Below, one piece after another: positions 1 through 20,505 of a DNA stretch of 64,000 bases. The position numbers and the translations under genes are program-made. The DNA lies in assembly GCF_021917145.1 (NCBI RefSeq), contig NC_061062.1, forward strand, positions 4,118,466 to 4,182,465. The letters run 5' to 3'. Source of the stretch: Hypomesus transpacificus. Taxonomy: Eukaryota; Chordata; Actinopteri; Osmeriformes; Osmeridae. Positions within the stretch are counted from its first letter, which is position 1, and every line of letters begins with the position of its first letter. The notes beneath the pieces are model-generated. The model was not told the DNA's origin. It made no database searches and was given only the letters and a program-made list of their open reading frames with translations.

Positions 1-4209
<4,209 letters not shown>

Positions 4210-4984
4210 GATCCCCTGCGCTCTGGCCCACACTGGCAAAGACGAGAACAGAGCGCATCAAACTCTGAGTGTGAAGGGGAGGAGGGAAGAACCGAACAAG
4301 CCCTGACAAGACGAATTCAGACGTAAGTCCTGTAGCAAAACCAATGAGGTTATATGCTTCCGACATGTGATATCAGTCGTCCAGCTAAAAATAAGAGATG
4401 TCGTTTATGAAAAATGTCTTAACATATGCTGAAATCCATGACCGCCACACATTTAGCAGATTTGACAGCCAATCACATGACCATACGGTTGTCACCTGAC
4501 CCTTCAGGGACTGCCGAGGGGCACCCCATCGCACGACAGACCGATCAGACACACTGCTGATAAAGCAAGCAGGTAGGTAGAGGACTGTACATGTCAGAAA
4601 GCACAGTTGCCACCTTGTTACAGAAAAGGCAGGTAACCAGGGAATGTTGCGTACACATAACGTCAGAAATGCGCTCCCTCAGTCAGAGGGCTGCTATCGT
4701 GATTCGCTAGTCTTCTTTAATTCCTCGAACCGATATGCAGTCGCTAAGGGAATAGGCAGGAATATTGAGGCCCCGGATTCCTTCATATGTATTTTAGTAC
4801 CCGAAAAGTATGGAGATCTTCGAACGCATTAAATGGTCGATTGTACTTAAAAGGACAGTGCTTGAATTGTACCGATACATCTACACTGGAAGAAATATAA
4901 TCATCCAAGCTTCATGTGCCTGTGCTATTTCTGATAGTTGTGCTTTAATCATTAATATGAACTGAATGAGACCAAAACCAGACA
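4210..4984. other. Presumed gphn 5'UTR/promoter, downstream of fut8
   Basis: No coding exon is seen here. The stretch lies between the gphn start codon and the inferred fut8 poly(A) site, so it should hold the gphn promoter and 5'UTR. Position 4470-4480 has a CCAAT box next to a CACATGAC E-box-like motif. This is inferred from position. Confidence 0.4.
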
Positions 4985-5002
4985 CACTCAGTTGCTGATC
5001 AC

Positions 5003-5008
5003 TTTATT
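5003..5008 (-). terminator. Poly(A) signal, probable fut8 3' end
   Basis: AATAAA is seen on the minus strand (TTTATT on plus), about 940 bp beyond the fut8 stop codon. It would give a 3'UTR of roughly 1 kb that includes a CA repeat. This is inference from motif and position only. Confidence 0.45.
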
Positions 5009-5801
5009 GATCTGCTTCATCAAAGACAATGCCCAGAAACATAAAATAAGAAAATCTCTTCTTCATGGTAGACAGAAATCTGGGGGCCAATCATGATTTT
5101 TAATCAGTGTCAGGTTTATAATTAATTCATATTCATCATGATTGTTTTAAAATGTTCTTTTTTTTTAATAACTCAACAACATTGAAATAAGATCAGGAAA
5201 GAGACAATATGGACTGACTAAGAGCAGACGAGTCAGGACTCAGAAGTGGTCAGTATTGTGAAAAGGCAGGTCTATACACACAGACACACACACACACACA
5301 CACACCTTTTACCCTTATAGGCACCATATTTGGAGTCATAATTATAGGCACACACCCTACCACACATGCACATGCACGTCCTCAGACACACAGAAAACAA
5401 ATTTTAAAAGATGTAAAATAACTTCTTCAAAAGCACGATGTGGCACTGGAAATGAATAGCAGAGAAAGAAGAGATGTAGAAGTTGGCTGTAGGGAGGAGA
5501 GCAGAGATACAGTATTTGGCTCCAAGACAAAGGTTGACACAACATCCCCAGAATGGAGAGAGGAAAGGAAAATAGAGGAGAGGTTGTTGGTTTAGAGTGC
5601 TGTAGTTTACAACGTTCTTAAGTTTCTTAGTCAGCGTGAGCCTAGAGGACGAGAGGTCCTCAGGTATTTAAATAAAGAGCTGTAGTTGCCTTCATCCCTT
5701 CTTCCTCCCGGAGTGCATTCTTTTAGTCCTTCTTTTGTTCCCTGTTCAAAGGGAGAGCATCTCACCACAGTACTGCAAATGTCCCCAGCACACGCACGCA
5801 C

Positions 5802-5852
<51 letters not shown>

Positions 5853-5911
5853 TGCACACACACACACACAAATGCACACACACACACACACAAACTCTCT
5901 CTCACGCGCAC
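5802..5911. repeat. (CA)n microsatellite in fut8 3'UTR
   Basis: A long CA run with AAATG interruptions ends about 40 bp 3' of the fut8 stop codon, so it would be transcribed as (GT)n in the 3'UTR. Confidence 0.9.
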
Positions 5912-5946
5912 ACACAAACACAGTGTACTCCTCCGGGTCCGTCCGT

Positions 5947-9977
<4,031 letters not shown>

Positions 9978-10027
9978 CACGTCTGCTGGGGGTCACAGGC
10001 TCATACCACAGGTCATGCTTACAGCTA
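9978..10027 (-). other. fut8 5'UTR part of the first coding exon
   Basis: On the minus strand a long pyrimidine tract (complement of 10031-10110) ends in ccaccag, then 50 nt of leader before the ATG at 9977. One short upstream ATG lies in this leader. The acceptor is inferred from sequence. Confidence 0.6.
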
Positions 10028-10315
10028 CTGGTGGGAAGTTGGGGGCTGGAAGCGGGGAGGGAGAGGGGGAAGTGGAGGGAGAGAGAGGGGGAAGGAGAGA
10101 CAGAGTAGAGTAGGTAGTAGGGGGTGGAATAGAGAAAAGAAAGGAGAAAGACCACAGCTGTTATCTCATAACCACACTATCTAACACAAAGCCTCAGCGC
10201 ACTGTTATTATCTCCTATAAGACATGCTGCCCTCAGAACCCCCCCAGAAGCAGAGAAACCTTTAGCCATAATACATAATATATGGTTAACCTACTCCACC
10301 GTCATGGAAACTTAC

Positions 10316-10366
10316 CTACACACAAGCTCCACACAGGCCTCATATGGGACACCACTCAACTTCTTT
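10316..10366 (-). other. Candidate fut8 5'UTR exon
   Basis: A 51-nt segment on the minus strand has a good acceptor (ccttttacag) and a strong donor (gtaagttt). No coding potential is needed. It would splice from the promoter exon near 12.6 kb to the exon beginning at 10027. Transcript data would decide. Confidence 0.4.
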
Positions 10367-12007
10367 CTGTAAAAGGAAAGATTAAAGTAAGCTTAGTTAA
10401 ATTGCTGGGGGAAGTAGGTTTACTGTAACAACTGGTGCAGGTGGGTTAAGACTGTTGGTGTACGTGAACTCAATCTATTAACAAGTGCAATGCAAGTGGA
10501 CTAGTAATAGCTGGATTGGGTGGGCTCAGTGTAATAACTGGACCAAATGGGCTTAGTGCAATTAATGGAATGTTCCAGGTGAGTTTAGTTTCAGTCACAA
10601 AGAATCAGTGGGGGGAAATCCAATCAGGTCAATCCAGGAGAATCCTCTTAGAGAATGTATCCTTCAGACTCAAACATACGCACAAACAAACAGTGCAGAT
10701 GTGTAAGCCACCTGTATCATAAACAAAGGCACCAGTAGCTTAGCCCTGATTGATCCCAGAAACTGGGATTCCACTTTTAAGTCGGCTCACTCAGGGGCGG
10801 TCATAAACACACACAATCATACACAGACAGGGTGGAGCCCAACTGCTGATATGCCAAGCCTTGTGCCACCAGAAGCTGTCATCTGACTTGACACATTGCT
10901 GAATATTCTACTGATGTTCCCCTTTCCCTCTCCATACGTCCTCTTCCACTTCTCTCTCCTCTCTGTCTTACTTCTTCTACTCCTTCTATATATATTTAGC
11001 TACTTTCTTTCTCCTCAGTTTTTTCCCTCTTCCTGCTCCCACCTTCCCCATCTCTCCATGTCTTTCTTTCTGTTTTCACATTTCCAATGGGATCAACAAG
11101 CATCTCTGTGGGGGCTGTCCTTGACTAATTCTGGGGAATGTGTGTTGGTCAGAAAAGGTCTCTGGATCTATTTCAGACCTCCCACAATCCCCATATGGAA
11201 CCGTCAGCAGGGCTTCCCTGCAGTACAGACCAGGCTGACAAAATGGACTAGTGGCCATGAGGAAGTGTCATTTAAATTGAAAAATATGCTTCCCTTCAGT
11301 ATCACAGCCAACACACTGTAGCCACTGTTCTACCACATTCCACACGGAAACCATTCCTACTATCCCGACCGACATATATTGAAATATGTAAACATTTTTG
11401 TGCTTGTGAGTACTCGACAAATGAGACAGGACACTCGCTGGATTAACAGAGCTCAAATAATTCTATAATACACTTATACCACATTTACAGACAAATTTAC
11501 TGACAAATGAAATGTGTTCTTTGTATGACGCTATCAGAGTAAATAGAGTAAACTAGTATCCTTCTGAACTATCTCAAGAGTATTCTTGTCAGTCAGACCA
11601 AAACTAGGTCTGCTTGTTGATGTGTTAATGATTACCAGAGAAGTAACGCTATCATATAGCAAACACACACACCCAGCTACACATCACCATAGCGCTAGTG
11701 TTATACTACGATTATTATAGCTGCAGGCCCTACAGTCCAATACAAGAAGCGTCCCATGTACTCATTTATACACACACATACTGGAAAACTGGACATTGCT
11801 CATTATCCATGCCATTGGTTATAAGTACATACACCTTGGGCTTGTTGATCTGAAAGGTTTTAATCACAAGGAAACTGGAGGTTGCTGGCAGACCAAGGCT
11901 ATCATTACCATACCTGGAGAGGGCATTTGTTTCCAATACCAATGTACACGCTACCCATCCCTCTACTCAGGTATCAGCAGTTCCAAATGTCTTAAAACCT
12001 GTGTGTG

Positions 12008-12024
12008 TAGCTATACGTGTGTGT

Positions 12025-12055
<31 letters not shown>

Positions 12056-12058
12056 GGT
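12008..12058. repeat. (GT)n followed by a long G run
   Basis: The GT repeat runs straight into about 17 G residues before TTAAG. It lies in the presumed fut8 5'UTR intron. Such G runs are prone to length errors in sequencing. Confidence 0.9.
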
Positions 12059-12613
12059 TAAGTAAGTACAGTGAGTGTGCTTCATAAATAACTGTGGTTG
12101 TACAGATGACACAGTTGTCTGACTGGAAAAATAGCGCTACATGTAACCATTAAGCTACCTGACATATCCACTACCCTGTGGGCAGGAACTACCTTCCCCC
12201 TGAAGAAAGAGCAACGTCTCCTTATAGCAACAAAGGACGCTTCTCAACTCGCAATTGTAAATAAAGGCCTACATTGCAGCGCTTTGTCAATACGACAGAT
12301 TAGAATGGGGAGAAAAATCTGAGTTCCTTCCCTGACTGTTGTCTTTTTTTTAAAGCCCCTTTTCATCGCAATCATTTTTAAAATCCATGACCAGATATCA
12401 CACAGAAAATACCCCAGCCAGCTATTCAAATTCAACTATCCCATCACGGATTCTAACGGAAACCAGAATAGCCTAACTACCAGCTTGTGAATCTCTCCGC
12501 TTTTACGTCTCGGCAGCGGTCGAAGGCACCGACCAGCAGGCCAGGGAGAACAACCAGACGGCGCAGATGCTAAAAGCTTTTTACGAAAAACATATTATTG
12601 GAGATAATCTTAC

Positions 12614-12800
12614 CATTCTTTGGCACAGGCGTGTTTTTCTTCTAAAGATATATTCTGCATTACGACGATGCTTTCTGTCTGGTGGTTTAAAGACTGAATG
12701 CGGAAACGAGACTTGAGGAGCAACCTCCTCCACTACGCTCCGCTCCGTTATTGAGGGCAGCCCAGAATTGACAGAGCGGTAATGCGCATGCTTGTGTCAA
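12614..12800 (-). promoter_or_regulatory. Probable fut8 promoter and first non-coding exon
   Basis: On the minus strand a donor (AATG then gtaagatt) ends at 12614, preceded by a CpG-containing stretch. An NRF1-like TGCGCATGC lies at 12783-12791. With the candidate UTR exon at 10.3 kb this gives a plausible promoter upstream of fut8 and divergent from dnal1. Inference from motifs. Confidence 0.4.
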
Positions 12801-14185
12801 TTCAACACAGCCTTTAGCGGGTAGTGATTAGTGATGTGGATGCATAATCTTAATAAATAAGGTTATATGTTATAATTCTGCATTAGGCTATATCCAATTT
12901 AGATATAGCCTAAAAGCATAGCGAGGTCTATATCTCTGTAGTGTAACGTTGGTAACCTAAACATCCAGGATATACTTATGTGTCTTGCTCCTTGCATCAC
13001 ACTTATGTCTATATGATCCACCCAAACAGTCAAATTAAAGCTTCTTGGGTTCTATCTGTTGATTACTGGTTCCTCAGCAAATAGCCGACATTCTATTCTG
13101 GACTGTGTTAAAGACACATAACATGACCTAAACATGCTAAATCTTGCGGAACACGGCTGTAATCATCACGCCTGAGCTGATAATGTAGTCAAATCAAAGT
13201 GACCACATTATTAACGATAATTAGACATGGTTCATTATTATAAGATACATAAGACGAATTCATGAATTGGCAACAACAACTGCACATGTGTTTTACAGCA
13301 TACTGCATGGATATATTTTAATATTTCTTTAAACATTGCCAATTTCATAACTTTCCCACAGGCCTACATTATGAACCCCTTTTCAGTTAAAAAGAGGGTC
13401 CTGTCACTTGAGAACTTACATTTACATTTAGCAGAAGCTAAAGCGACTTCAAAGAGAGAGCTTTACAAAAGTGCATTGGTCAATAACAACGATATAGCCC
13501 CAAAACATTGTGGGTAACCAAAACATGAAGCATACATTGTGGAAAGCAAATTAGTGCCAATGGGAATAAATAAGAGCATGTAGTTAAACAAACTACAATA
13601 AACAACATGAACTTCCAGAAGCACAGTGTACCTGTTGGAAATCAAGCAACAATAATATAATTCACAGCGGGTACAAGAAGTTAAATCAGACAACTAACCA
13701 ACAATGCAACAAGTCCCTCAATAAGAGTCATTGTGTTGGGGAAAACTAACATCAGGTCCAAGTCATTCCTAAATACCGTTGTACTCCCGCAACTTGAGAT
13801 AGATGACAAAAAGAACACTGAAATTCTAAAAGTTCTTGTACAATATGTTCAGGTGTAATCAGAGATGGTGTGGCTTTGATATAATCATGCTACCTGTAAC
13901 CTGATCCCCTCTGTGTCTAGATTGTATTGAACAAAAATAGCCTCCCCATTGACCCCATTCAACAGATTGTGTTAGGATATAGGCCTACAGGTAGACTATT
14001 TCCATTAAATCTGACTAACGTATGCAATCTATTCTATTTTATAATATACCTTTACACATGATTGACCACTAAAGGAATGGTCTATTGTTGTTTAGATTAA
14101 GTATTACTGTTGCCTATTGATATTGTAACTGTAGGCTAACAAAATCAGTTCAACCAGCTCTGCCATTGCGCAACCGTCAAACCCT
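12801..14185. other. Intergenic DNA between fut8 and dnal1
   Basis: AT-rich and without a recognisable exon. It contains a short SINE-tail fragment near 13418-13453 (tttacatttagcagaagc, then aaagcgactt). Open frames here are short and unlike known proteins. Confidence 0.6.
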
Positions 14186-14199
14186 GGTGCCATAGCAAC
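14186..14199 (+). promoter_or_regulatory. X-box (RFX-type site) upstream of dnal1
   Basis: GGTGCCATAGCAAC is close to the RFX consensus GTTGCCATGGCAAC: inverted half-sites around AT, with the right half GCAAC intact. It ends 17 bp before the dnal1 start codon. RFX factors with FoxJ1 drive ciliary genes, and dnal1 encodes a ciliary dynein component, so the site fits its gene. Confidence 0.6.
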
Positions 14200-14215
14200 T
14201 ACACAGGAAAACAAA

Positions 14216-16349
14216 ATGGTAAGATGTGGTGTTTGCCTGGCTAATTCATTTGACCTTGTTTAGCTTACTATCTTTGTCATTTATTTAAGTTGGTTATACC
14301 TTTAACTCGGAATCTCAAGTTTAAAATGATTTCTCACACTACGTAAATGTGTCGTTAATTTTAAACCACAATGTGTGGCTAGCTAAAACAGTATAATCAT
14401 ACAGCCAACATAAGCTAGAGTTAGGCTAGCAGATAGCCTGTACAGTACTGCCTGGTTACTGTATATTACAAGCAAACATAAAATGTAGCTACTGTAGCTA
14501 GCTAGCTAACCAACAAAACGGTTCCTGGACAATGTTATCCATGTAATCACATAGGTGTCTAGCATCAGCTGTTGGCTTTATGTGAATGGTTTTCAGTCTC
14601 TGCTGGCTAGCTAGCTTGCTAGTTTATTGCAGATTGTTGGTGAATTAGCTATCGTGTTGAAATATTAGCTCGTTAAGTACTGTATGTGTCACTGTCTCGT
14701 AGGCAAAAGCAACAACGATAAAAGAAGCGCTTGTCAAATGGGTAAGTGAATCTGCTGACATAGCCAGTTCACATGGGCAGTGGGCACAGCATCCCCATCC
14801 ATTTGTCAAGCTTATTACTGTGACAGTGTAAAGGGTATTTCACTGTGTTGGCTTGCACTGCAGGAGGAGAAAGCGGAGGAGAAGGTTGGAGAGGCCAAAG
14901 CGGTGAAGCTGTATGGTCAGATTCCTCCAATAGAAAAGATGGATGCCTCTCTCTCCACTCTCATCAACTGCGAGTAAGAATGCTAGCCATATAATCTCAT
15001 TAACAGTAGCTACCATGTTGTTGGGTCTTCTTTAATCTTACTGTCCTCCTTCTGTTGATGTTACTAGGAGGCTGTCTCTGTCCACGAATTGCATTGAGAA
15101 AATTGCCAATTTAAACGGTTTAAGTGAGTATAGCCCACAGCACATACATGGAATTTTCTTTTCTTAAACCAAACCTTTGATAAATTCTTCAGCTGATAAG
15201 TGAACATTAATGTTTATCCCTCCTCCATATAGAAAACCTGCGAATATTGTCCTTGGGACGAAACAACATTAAGAATTTGAATGGATTGGTGAGCATAGCA
15301 TTGTTTTTTTTTATTGTGTATTAAGTTCAAGTGGTCCTAAGTCTATTTTATCAGTGTGACTTGCTAACAGTTGATGTTTCTGATGACTACTAGCTCTAAT
15401 GAAGTTGTAACTAGTATCAACTGGTGTTAGTGGTGCTAGTAGTTTAGAGGAAACCAGCAGTGCTATGATCCATTAGAACCTAATCCTATACTTAATGTTT
15501 GATTTAGACAACATCAAATTTTTTCATGGTTCATAGATGTCAATAAATGTTTGAAAACATTCTAGCCAGTTCTGCCATCTTATGCTTTGCAGTGCCTCCC
15601 TAGCTAGAGCTATGTAATGTAGTTACACAACCAAGCAATTGCAACCACTTATGGCATCAAAAATGAGTTTCACTTTGAATAAGTACTCACCTGACAGTAC
15701 AGAAAAAAACTGTGTAATTTGGACGAAGCCAGGTTTAACTCAGGTCTGACCTTAACTCTATGTTTGTTCTTTTGAAGGAGGCAGTGGGGGATACACTAGA
15801 GGAATTGTGGATCTCTTACAACCTGATAGAGAAGCTTAAGGGAATTCATGTTATGAAGAAGCTCAGAGTCCTCTACATGTCTAACAACCTGGTCAAGGAG
15901 TGGGGTGAGACTTATAACGAGTTACAGTAAACCGGCAATGAGAAATATTATTAAGGTTAATAGATTATTATACTGTTATTCCAGTGTCATCCAAAGGAGT
16001 AAGGTAATTTGATAACACTTGACATCAATTCATATTAGTAAGGTCACTGTTGACTCTTGATGTTGCAGCGGAATTTGTGAAGCTGGCTGACCTGCCCTCC
16101 CTGGCAGATCTGGTGTTTGTGGGGAACCCTTTAGAGGAGAAACACACATCAGAAGGCAACTGGGTAGAGGAGGCCACTAAGAGGCTGTCCAAGCTGAAGA
16201 AATTAGACGGTAACTACTGACTACAAAACAGAGGGAAGACCATGTTATTATTTGTAGTATAACTGTATTCACCATGTGTCTGTGTCCTCGTCTTGTCTCC
16301 AGGCAACCCGGTGATCAAGCACGGCGGTGATGATGGCGATGAAAACTAA
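14216..16349 (+). CDS. dnal1: Axonemal dynein light chain 1 (LC1)
   Basis: DNAL1 is a leucine-rich-repeat light chain that binds the outer-arm dynein gamma heavy chain in motile cilia and flagella and tethers it to microtubules. Coding exons are 14216-14218, 14703-14741, 14864-14973, 15068-15123, 15233-15288, 15778-15904, 16069-16209 and 16303-16349, giving 192 aa (human 190). The protein begins [17 protein letters not shown] and ends [15 protein letters not shown] units include [51 protein letters not shown] and [14 protein letters not shown], with the cap [12 protein letters not shown]. The first exon contributes only the ATG: gtaagatg follows at once. This start is chosen because the next exon continues [10 protein letters not shown] in phase, as in the vertebrate family. 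An ATTAAA at 17019-17024 may end the transcript. Confidence 0.96.
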
Positions 16350-17108
16350 CACAACCTGCTTCACTTTAACCATCTGCAGACAAATGTTTTTTATATAGAA
16401 AATACAGTTCAAATGTTTTATCGTAATTTTTACACCAGGATATTTTGAATCAAACCACCAGGGTCTTATACTGTGCATGTTGAGGCAAGCACAGATACAC
16501 CATCCTTAGTCCACAAAGCACATTCCAGATACTCATACTACATCCAGCAGTTCAGTCAAATTAGTATGAGAAAACGGTAAGTAATTCAAACAAAGATGCT
16601 GTCAGGTAGATAAACAATATTGCCCACAAATTTACATAACACACTGTTGCACAATGAGCCTACTCCCACACAAAGGAACTAAGTGTCAAAGGTACAGCTG
16701 TGGCTACTTGTTTCTTGATTGAAGGGTTGTGACTGTCGATGAAAGCACATTTCCTATTGTAGCATGATTTCTTTACTCTGTCCCTGAGCTCCTAGCATGC
16801 ACTCTTGAAGTGGTCGTACAAGAGGCAGGAGATTATTTCTTTATACAAATTGTTTATACAAGAGGTTTTCTCTACAAATTAACACTCAAAATTGAATGTC
16901 AACATTTTGTCTCCATTCTTTTTGAGTGTATTGTGAAGGCATATTGTATTTAAATTATTTCTAGGCATGTTTGTATATAAGAAACTGAGATGTTTATAAT
17001 TTTCAAATGTTCACATTTATTAAAATATGTTGCACTAACGTGTTGTGTTTTGTAAACAAAAATTGTTAAACACCTTGCGGGGCTGCAAAAGTTCTACTAC
17101 TTTTGTCT

Positions 17109-17297
17109 AGCCACGAAATGCACCCCCTGCTAACATTGGCTAGAAGAGTGTCACATGCATGAAGCTTACTCTGGTTACTCATACTAGTCCCCTCATTGTA
17201 CAGCAATAATCATTTGATGCGGGGGTATCCAGAACAGAAATTACAGGGGGGTGCAATTCACGGCAAATTAATTTTACCGTATATTGAGGGGACTAGT
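17109..17297. repeat. Nested inverted repeats 3' of dnal1
   Basis: ACTAGTCCCCTCA at 17183-17195 is exactly matched in inverse by TGAGGGGACTAGT at 17285-17297, with an 89-bp loop. A second, imperfect pair lies at about 17109-17130 and 17247-17266 (GCAC-C-run arms). It could be a decayed MITE or a structured 3' element; the identity is unknown. Confidence 0.5.
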
Positions 17298-17489
17298 CAT
17301 TACGACAGGATTACGTCTGAGATCTGAGCTCTCAACTGTGGGCATAGGCCTATGCTCTATGGGCATATATTTGACATGAATGTGTTTCAGGTCACACACA
17401 AAGTCCCAAACCTGGCGACAACAAAAATACACCGAGAGAACAGTGACACATTTGAGAAGAAGGAACATTTGAATTTAAAAAAAGTGGTG

Positions 17490-17700
17490 CAAACATATTC
17501 AGACTTATGAAACTAATTTCGATCTTATAAAGCTTTTTCCGACCTTTCAAAACGTATATTTTTCGGTTTCGAAACTTTTTTACAATCTTTCGAAACGTTG
17601 TTTTTTCAGTTTCAAAACTTTTTACGACCTTTTGAAACCTTTTTTTCAGATGAAAAATATTCTACGATCTTCTGAAACTCTTTTTTAAGGTTTTGAACCC
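17490..17700. repeat. Degenerate T-rich tandem array (TTTCGAAAC/ACCTTT units)
   Basis: About four diverged copies of a unit near 47 bp are seen, with a core like CTTTTTACGACCTTTCGAAAC and then a T run. A similar array lies inside the MITE at 25.9-26.5 kb. It sits between dnal1 and tedc1. Confidence 0.6.
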
Positions 17701-17760
17701 TGGCATGACATTCTTTTCAGTGCCGGGGTGCATCTGTGGGCACAACACCGGAAACTAAAC

Positions 17761-17769
17761 TATGGCAAC
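17761..17769 (+). promoter_or_regulatory. Possible RFX half-site upstream of tedc1
   Basis: TATGGCAAC matches the right half of an X-box, 53 bp before the tedc1 ATG. The left half is not recognisable, so this is weak. The gene makes a centriolar protein, so RFX input would be plausible. Confidence 0.25.
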
Positions 17770-17822
17770 GATACCGGATGCGTAGTTGAAACCCAGGGGG
17801 AATCGAAAAAATTGAACTGAAC

Positions 17823-20505
17823 ATGCTAAGTAAAAAAAATGTGAAAGTCAAAGAAGTGATCGAATCACTTTGTAGACTTCTGTCTGTACTCGATGTGGAT
17901 TCTATCCCCAGCGCAGAAACATTTAGACGCGCTAAATTTAACAAAGGCGAGGAAGCGGTAAGTTTGTTTCTAGCTAAGCTAACAAGTTCATGTCTACTTC
18001 ATTAGTGCAGCTATCAAATAACCTGTCGGTGTGTGTCAGTGATCTTAAGACAGGCTTCATTGGTCGAGGGCTATGAATGGGACTGTTAAGCTTAAAACTC
18101 ACTTAAAAAAAAAAAATCTTTCAGACGGTGCAATTTTGGACGCTCCTCTATAACATAATTCTGAAAGCAACTCCACTTGAATATGGGTGCTCTTGCACGA
18201 CACACAAAGATGAAGGTAAGAGAGCATATAACCATGCAAGAGACAATAACATAATTACACAGTGCGCTGCATACCTACTTTATCGTATCTCACAGTCAGT
18301 CAGTCCAGGATGGTGCGAGGCTTCTTGTGGATGAGCGGCTATGGGGCAGACTGGGTGATCGAGCCCCAGATCCAGGAGGTCGGCAGCAGGCAGCTACTAC
18401 TGGCCCTGGGCTGGCTGCTGTCATCTGGAGACCTGCTGGACGTCATGCTGAGAGAGAGGATTATGCAGCTGGATACTGTGGCACAGTCAACCATGGTGAG
18501 GCGAAGCTGTTCTATGTCACTGTTATTCCTGTGCAATGACACCTCTTAACAGTGGCTTTTACAGCTGGCAGCAGTGTCGCCAAGTCTCATACTTCTAGTA
18601 TGACTTCTGTCTTAAACTGGTTGTGGAAACTCACCTTGTCAGAGCAGTGTAGAACCAGCTCTGCTGGTCACCTTGCCTCCAAGAAGAGCAGAAACATAAC
18701 GTAGGGACACAAAGTCCACTAGATGGCAGTATTGTTCTTGAACTCTGGCAAGGGTTCTTAACATAACAATCTGAGGACTGATTCTCTCCCACAGACCCAC
18801 AAACAAACACACTGTATGTAATGTGATGTATACACAGGCACACACTAACTAGAGCTGTCTTTCAGGTCTCACTAAGAATGGCTGGACCAATAGAGTGGAC
18901 TGAGGCAGATTCACAGTCATCAGATCCCAACCTTCTCAGAAGACTGCAGTGGCAGATTGGCCGTCTCAGGTTCCAGAGGCGGAGATTGATGTCATTGCAG
19001 GAAGAGAGAGCGAGGCTCCTTGACCAAGTGAGTCTGTTGTACTGACCCCTGTTATGCTGCCTCAGTGTTACAATGTTATAAAGCTCCAGACCATGATGAT
19101 AGCTTTATCGTAGCCCTCATGTCTTCTGTCTCAGATCCTGTCATCCACCATCCAGGTCCCCCCTCACCCCTCCCCTGATGGCCACACTTGCATCAACTCC
19201 TCCGCGCTTAAAGAGGTAACGGTCTGAGCCCAACATAACACTTCCTGAACATAACACTCCCTGAACTCAAGCTAAATCTAGACTGATTCTTACCGATGTC
19301 CACCACAGCCTAACACTAATCTGCTACCAACAACCAAACTGTGTGTGTGCAACAGAAGTGGTCTTGCAAGCTCCGTCAGAGGCATACGGGCCAATGTTTG
19401 ATCCCACCGGGAGTCGAACCTGCCACCTCTGACTTCCCAAGTGCCACCACTACCAACTACGCCAACGAAAAGCTAGCAATTCATTGATGCGGGTGGCCTC
19501 TTACATACTTGAGGAGTGAGTTTCACCACACACCGGCTACATGTGTGTGTGTGTGTCTGTGTGTGTGTTCATGATGCAGGCATGCCAGCAGGTCCAGAAA
19601 CTGTGTGATGTCCTGGAAGCCTACCTTGACTGGAAGCATCTGGAAAGCCTTTTCTGGAGCTGGATGGTTAGTGATCTACCAGTCAGTGCACCACAACATC
19701 CATAGCATACCACAGTCAGAGCACCACAACCTCCATAGCATACCACAGTCAGAGCACCACAACCGGTGCACTCATTGTGTGAATGCGTTTGCAGGAGAGT
19801 GTACTAGATTGCCAGCGTACAGACCAGAGAGGGGAGCCTCCTCCTGATGCTCAGGCACCCATACACCAGACTTCCAGAGGGAGGGGGGGTCCTCGCCATG
19901 GTGACCCGGGCAGGGGGGGTCTGGAGCTGTTGGAGAGAATACTGCTGAGGTTGCAGACAGGGCTGAAAAACACATACCCGGGACAGGTCTGTATATATAC
20001 ACACACACACACTGCAGACAGGTCTGTACACACACACACACACACACACAGTGGATGGGTCAGCACACGCATAAGTAAACACACACTCTGACTTTGCTAT
20101 AGAACACATCCTGAAAGCATCCGTTTCATCTGTGTTTGACAGGTTCAAAGTCTTCACCACCTGACAGGCATAGGGGAGAGGAGCAGGGGGCTGTCTGGAC
20201 CTTCCCAGGAGGAGGTGGAGAACAGAGTGTCTCTGAGGCTCCGGGGCCTGCTGGAGGACTCCACCCCCACCGTTTTCTGCCAGGGTTACAGGCCAATTCT
20301 TCAGCCTGTCAGGCCCAAAACAGCAGCACCTGGTGGGGTAGGGTGGTCAAGCGAGTACCAGGCTTCACAACTTCTTGTCCAGCTGCGGCAGAAGGAGGCC
20401 CGTCTGTTGGAGAGACGAAACCTTAGGAGGCAGGCCCAGAGGACAGAGATCCAGGAGCTGGTTGGACAAGTAGAGGGGGTGGTCCTTATACCCCCTACAT
20501 TATGA
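17823..20505 (+). CDS. tedc1: Tubulin epsilon and delta complex protein 1
   Basis: TEDC1 (human C14orf80) works with TEDC2 and delta- and epsilon-tubulin to stabilise centriolar triplet microtubules. Coding exons are 17823-17957, 18125-18215, 18296-18495, 18866-19027, 19135-19215, 19580-19666, 19795-19986 and 20143-20505; all phases agree and give 436 aa. Diagnostic blocks are AETFRRAKFNKGEEA near the N-terminus, GSRQLLLALGWLLSSGDLL around residue 100, and LQWQIGRLRFQRRRLMSLQ, each resembling the human protein. A C-terminal basic helix (QLLVQLRQKEARLLERRN) may form a coiled coil. The acceptor at 18296 is the only one nearby that keeps frame. AATAAA at 20673-20678 lies 168 bp after the stop. 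It runs in the same direction as dnal1 and 1.5 kb downstream of it. Confidence 0.9.
19355..19478 (-). mobile_element. tRNA-derived SINE fragment in tedc1 intron
   Basis: Read on the minus strand, a tRNA-like A box (TGGCGTAGTTGGTAG) is followed about 40 nt later by a B box (GGTTCGACTCC). The head is followed by unrelated sequence. It lies within the tedc1 intron 19216-19579, antisense to the gene. Confidence 0.6.

Noticed and set aside
19355-19478. A functional tRNA gene
   Set aside because: The A and B boxes are present but no cloverleaf stems can be drawn with confidence and the element lies in an intron; a tRNA-derived SINE is likelier.
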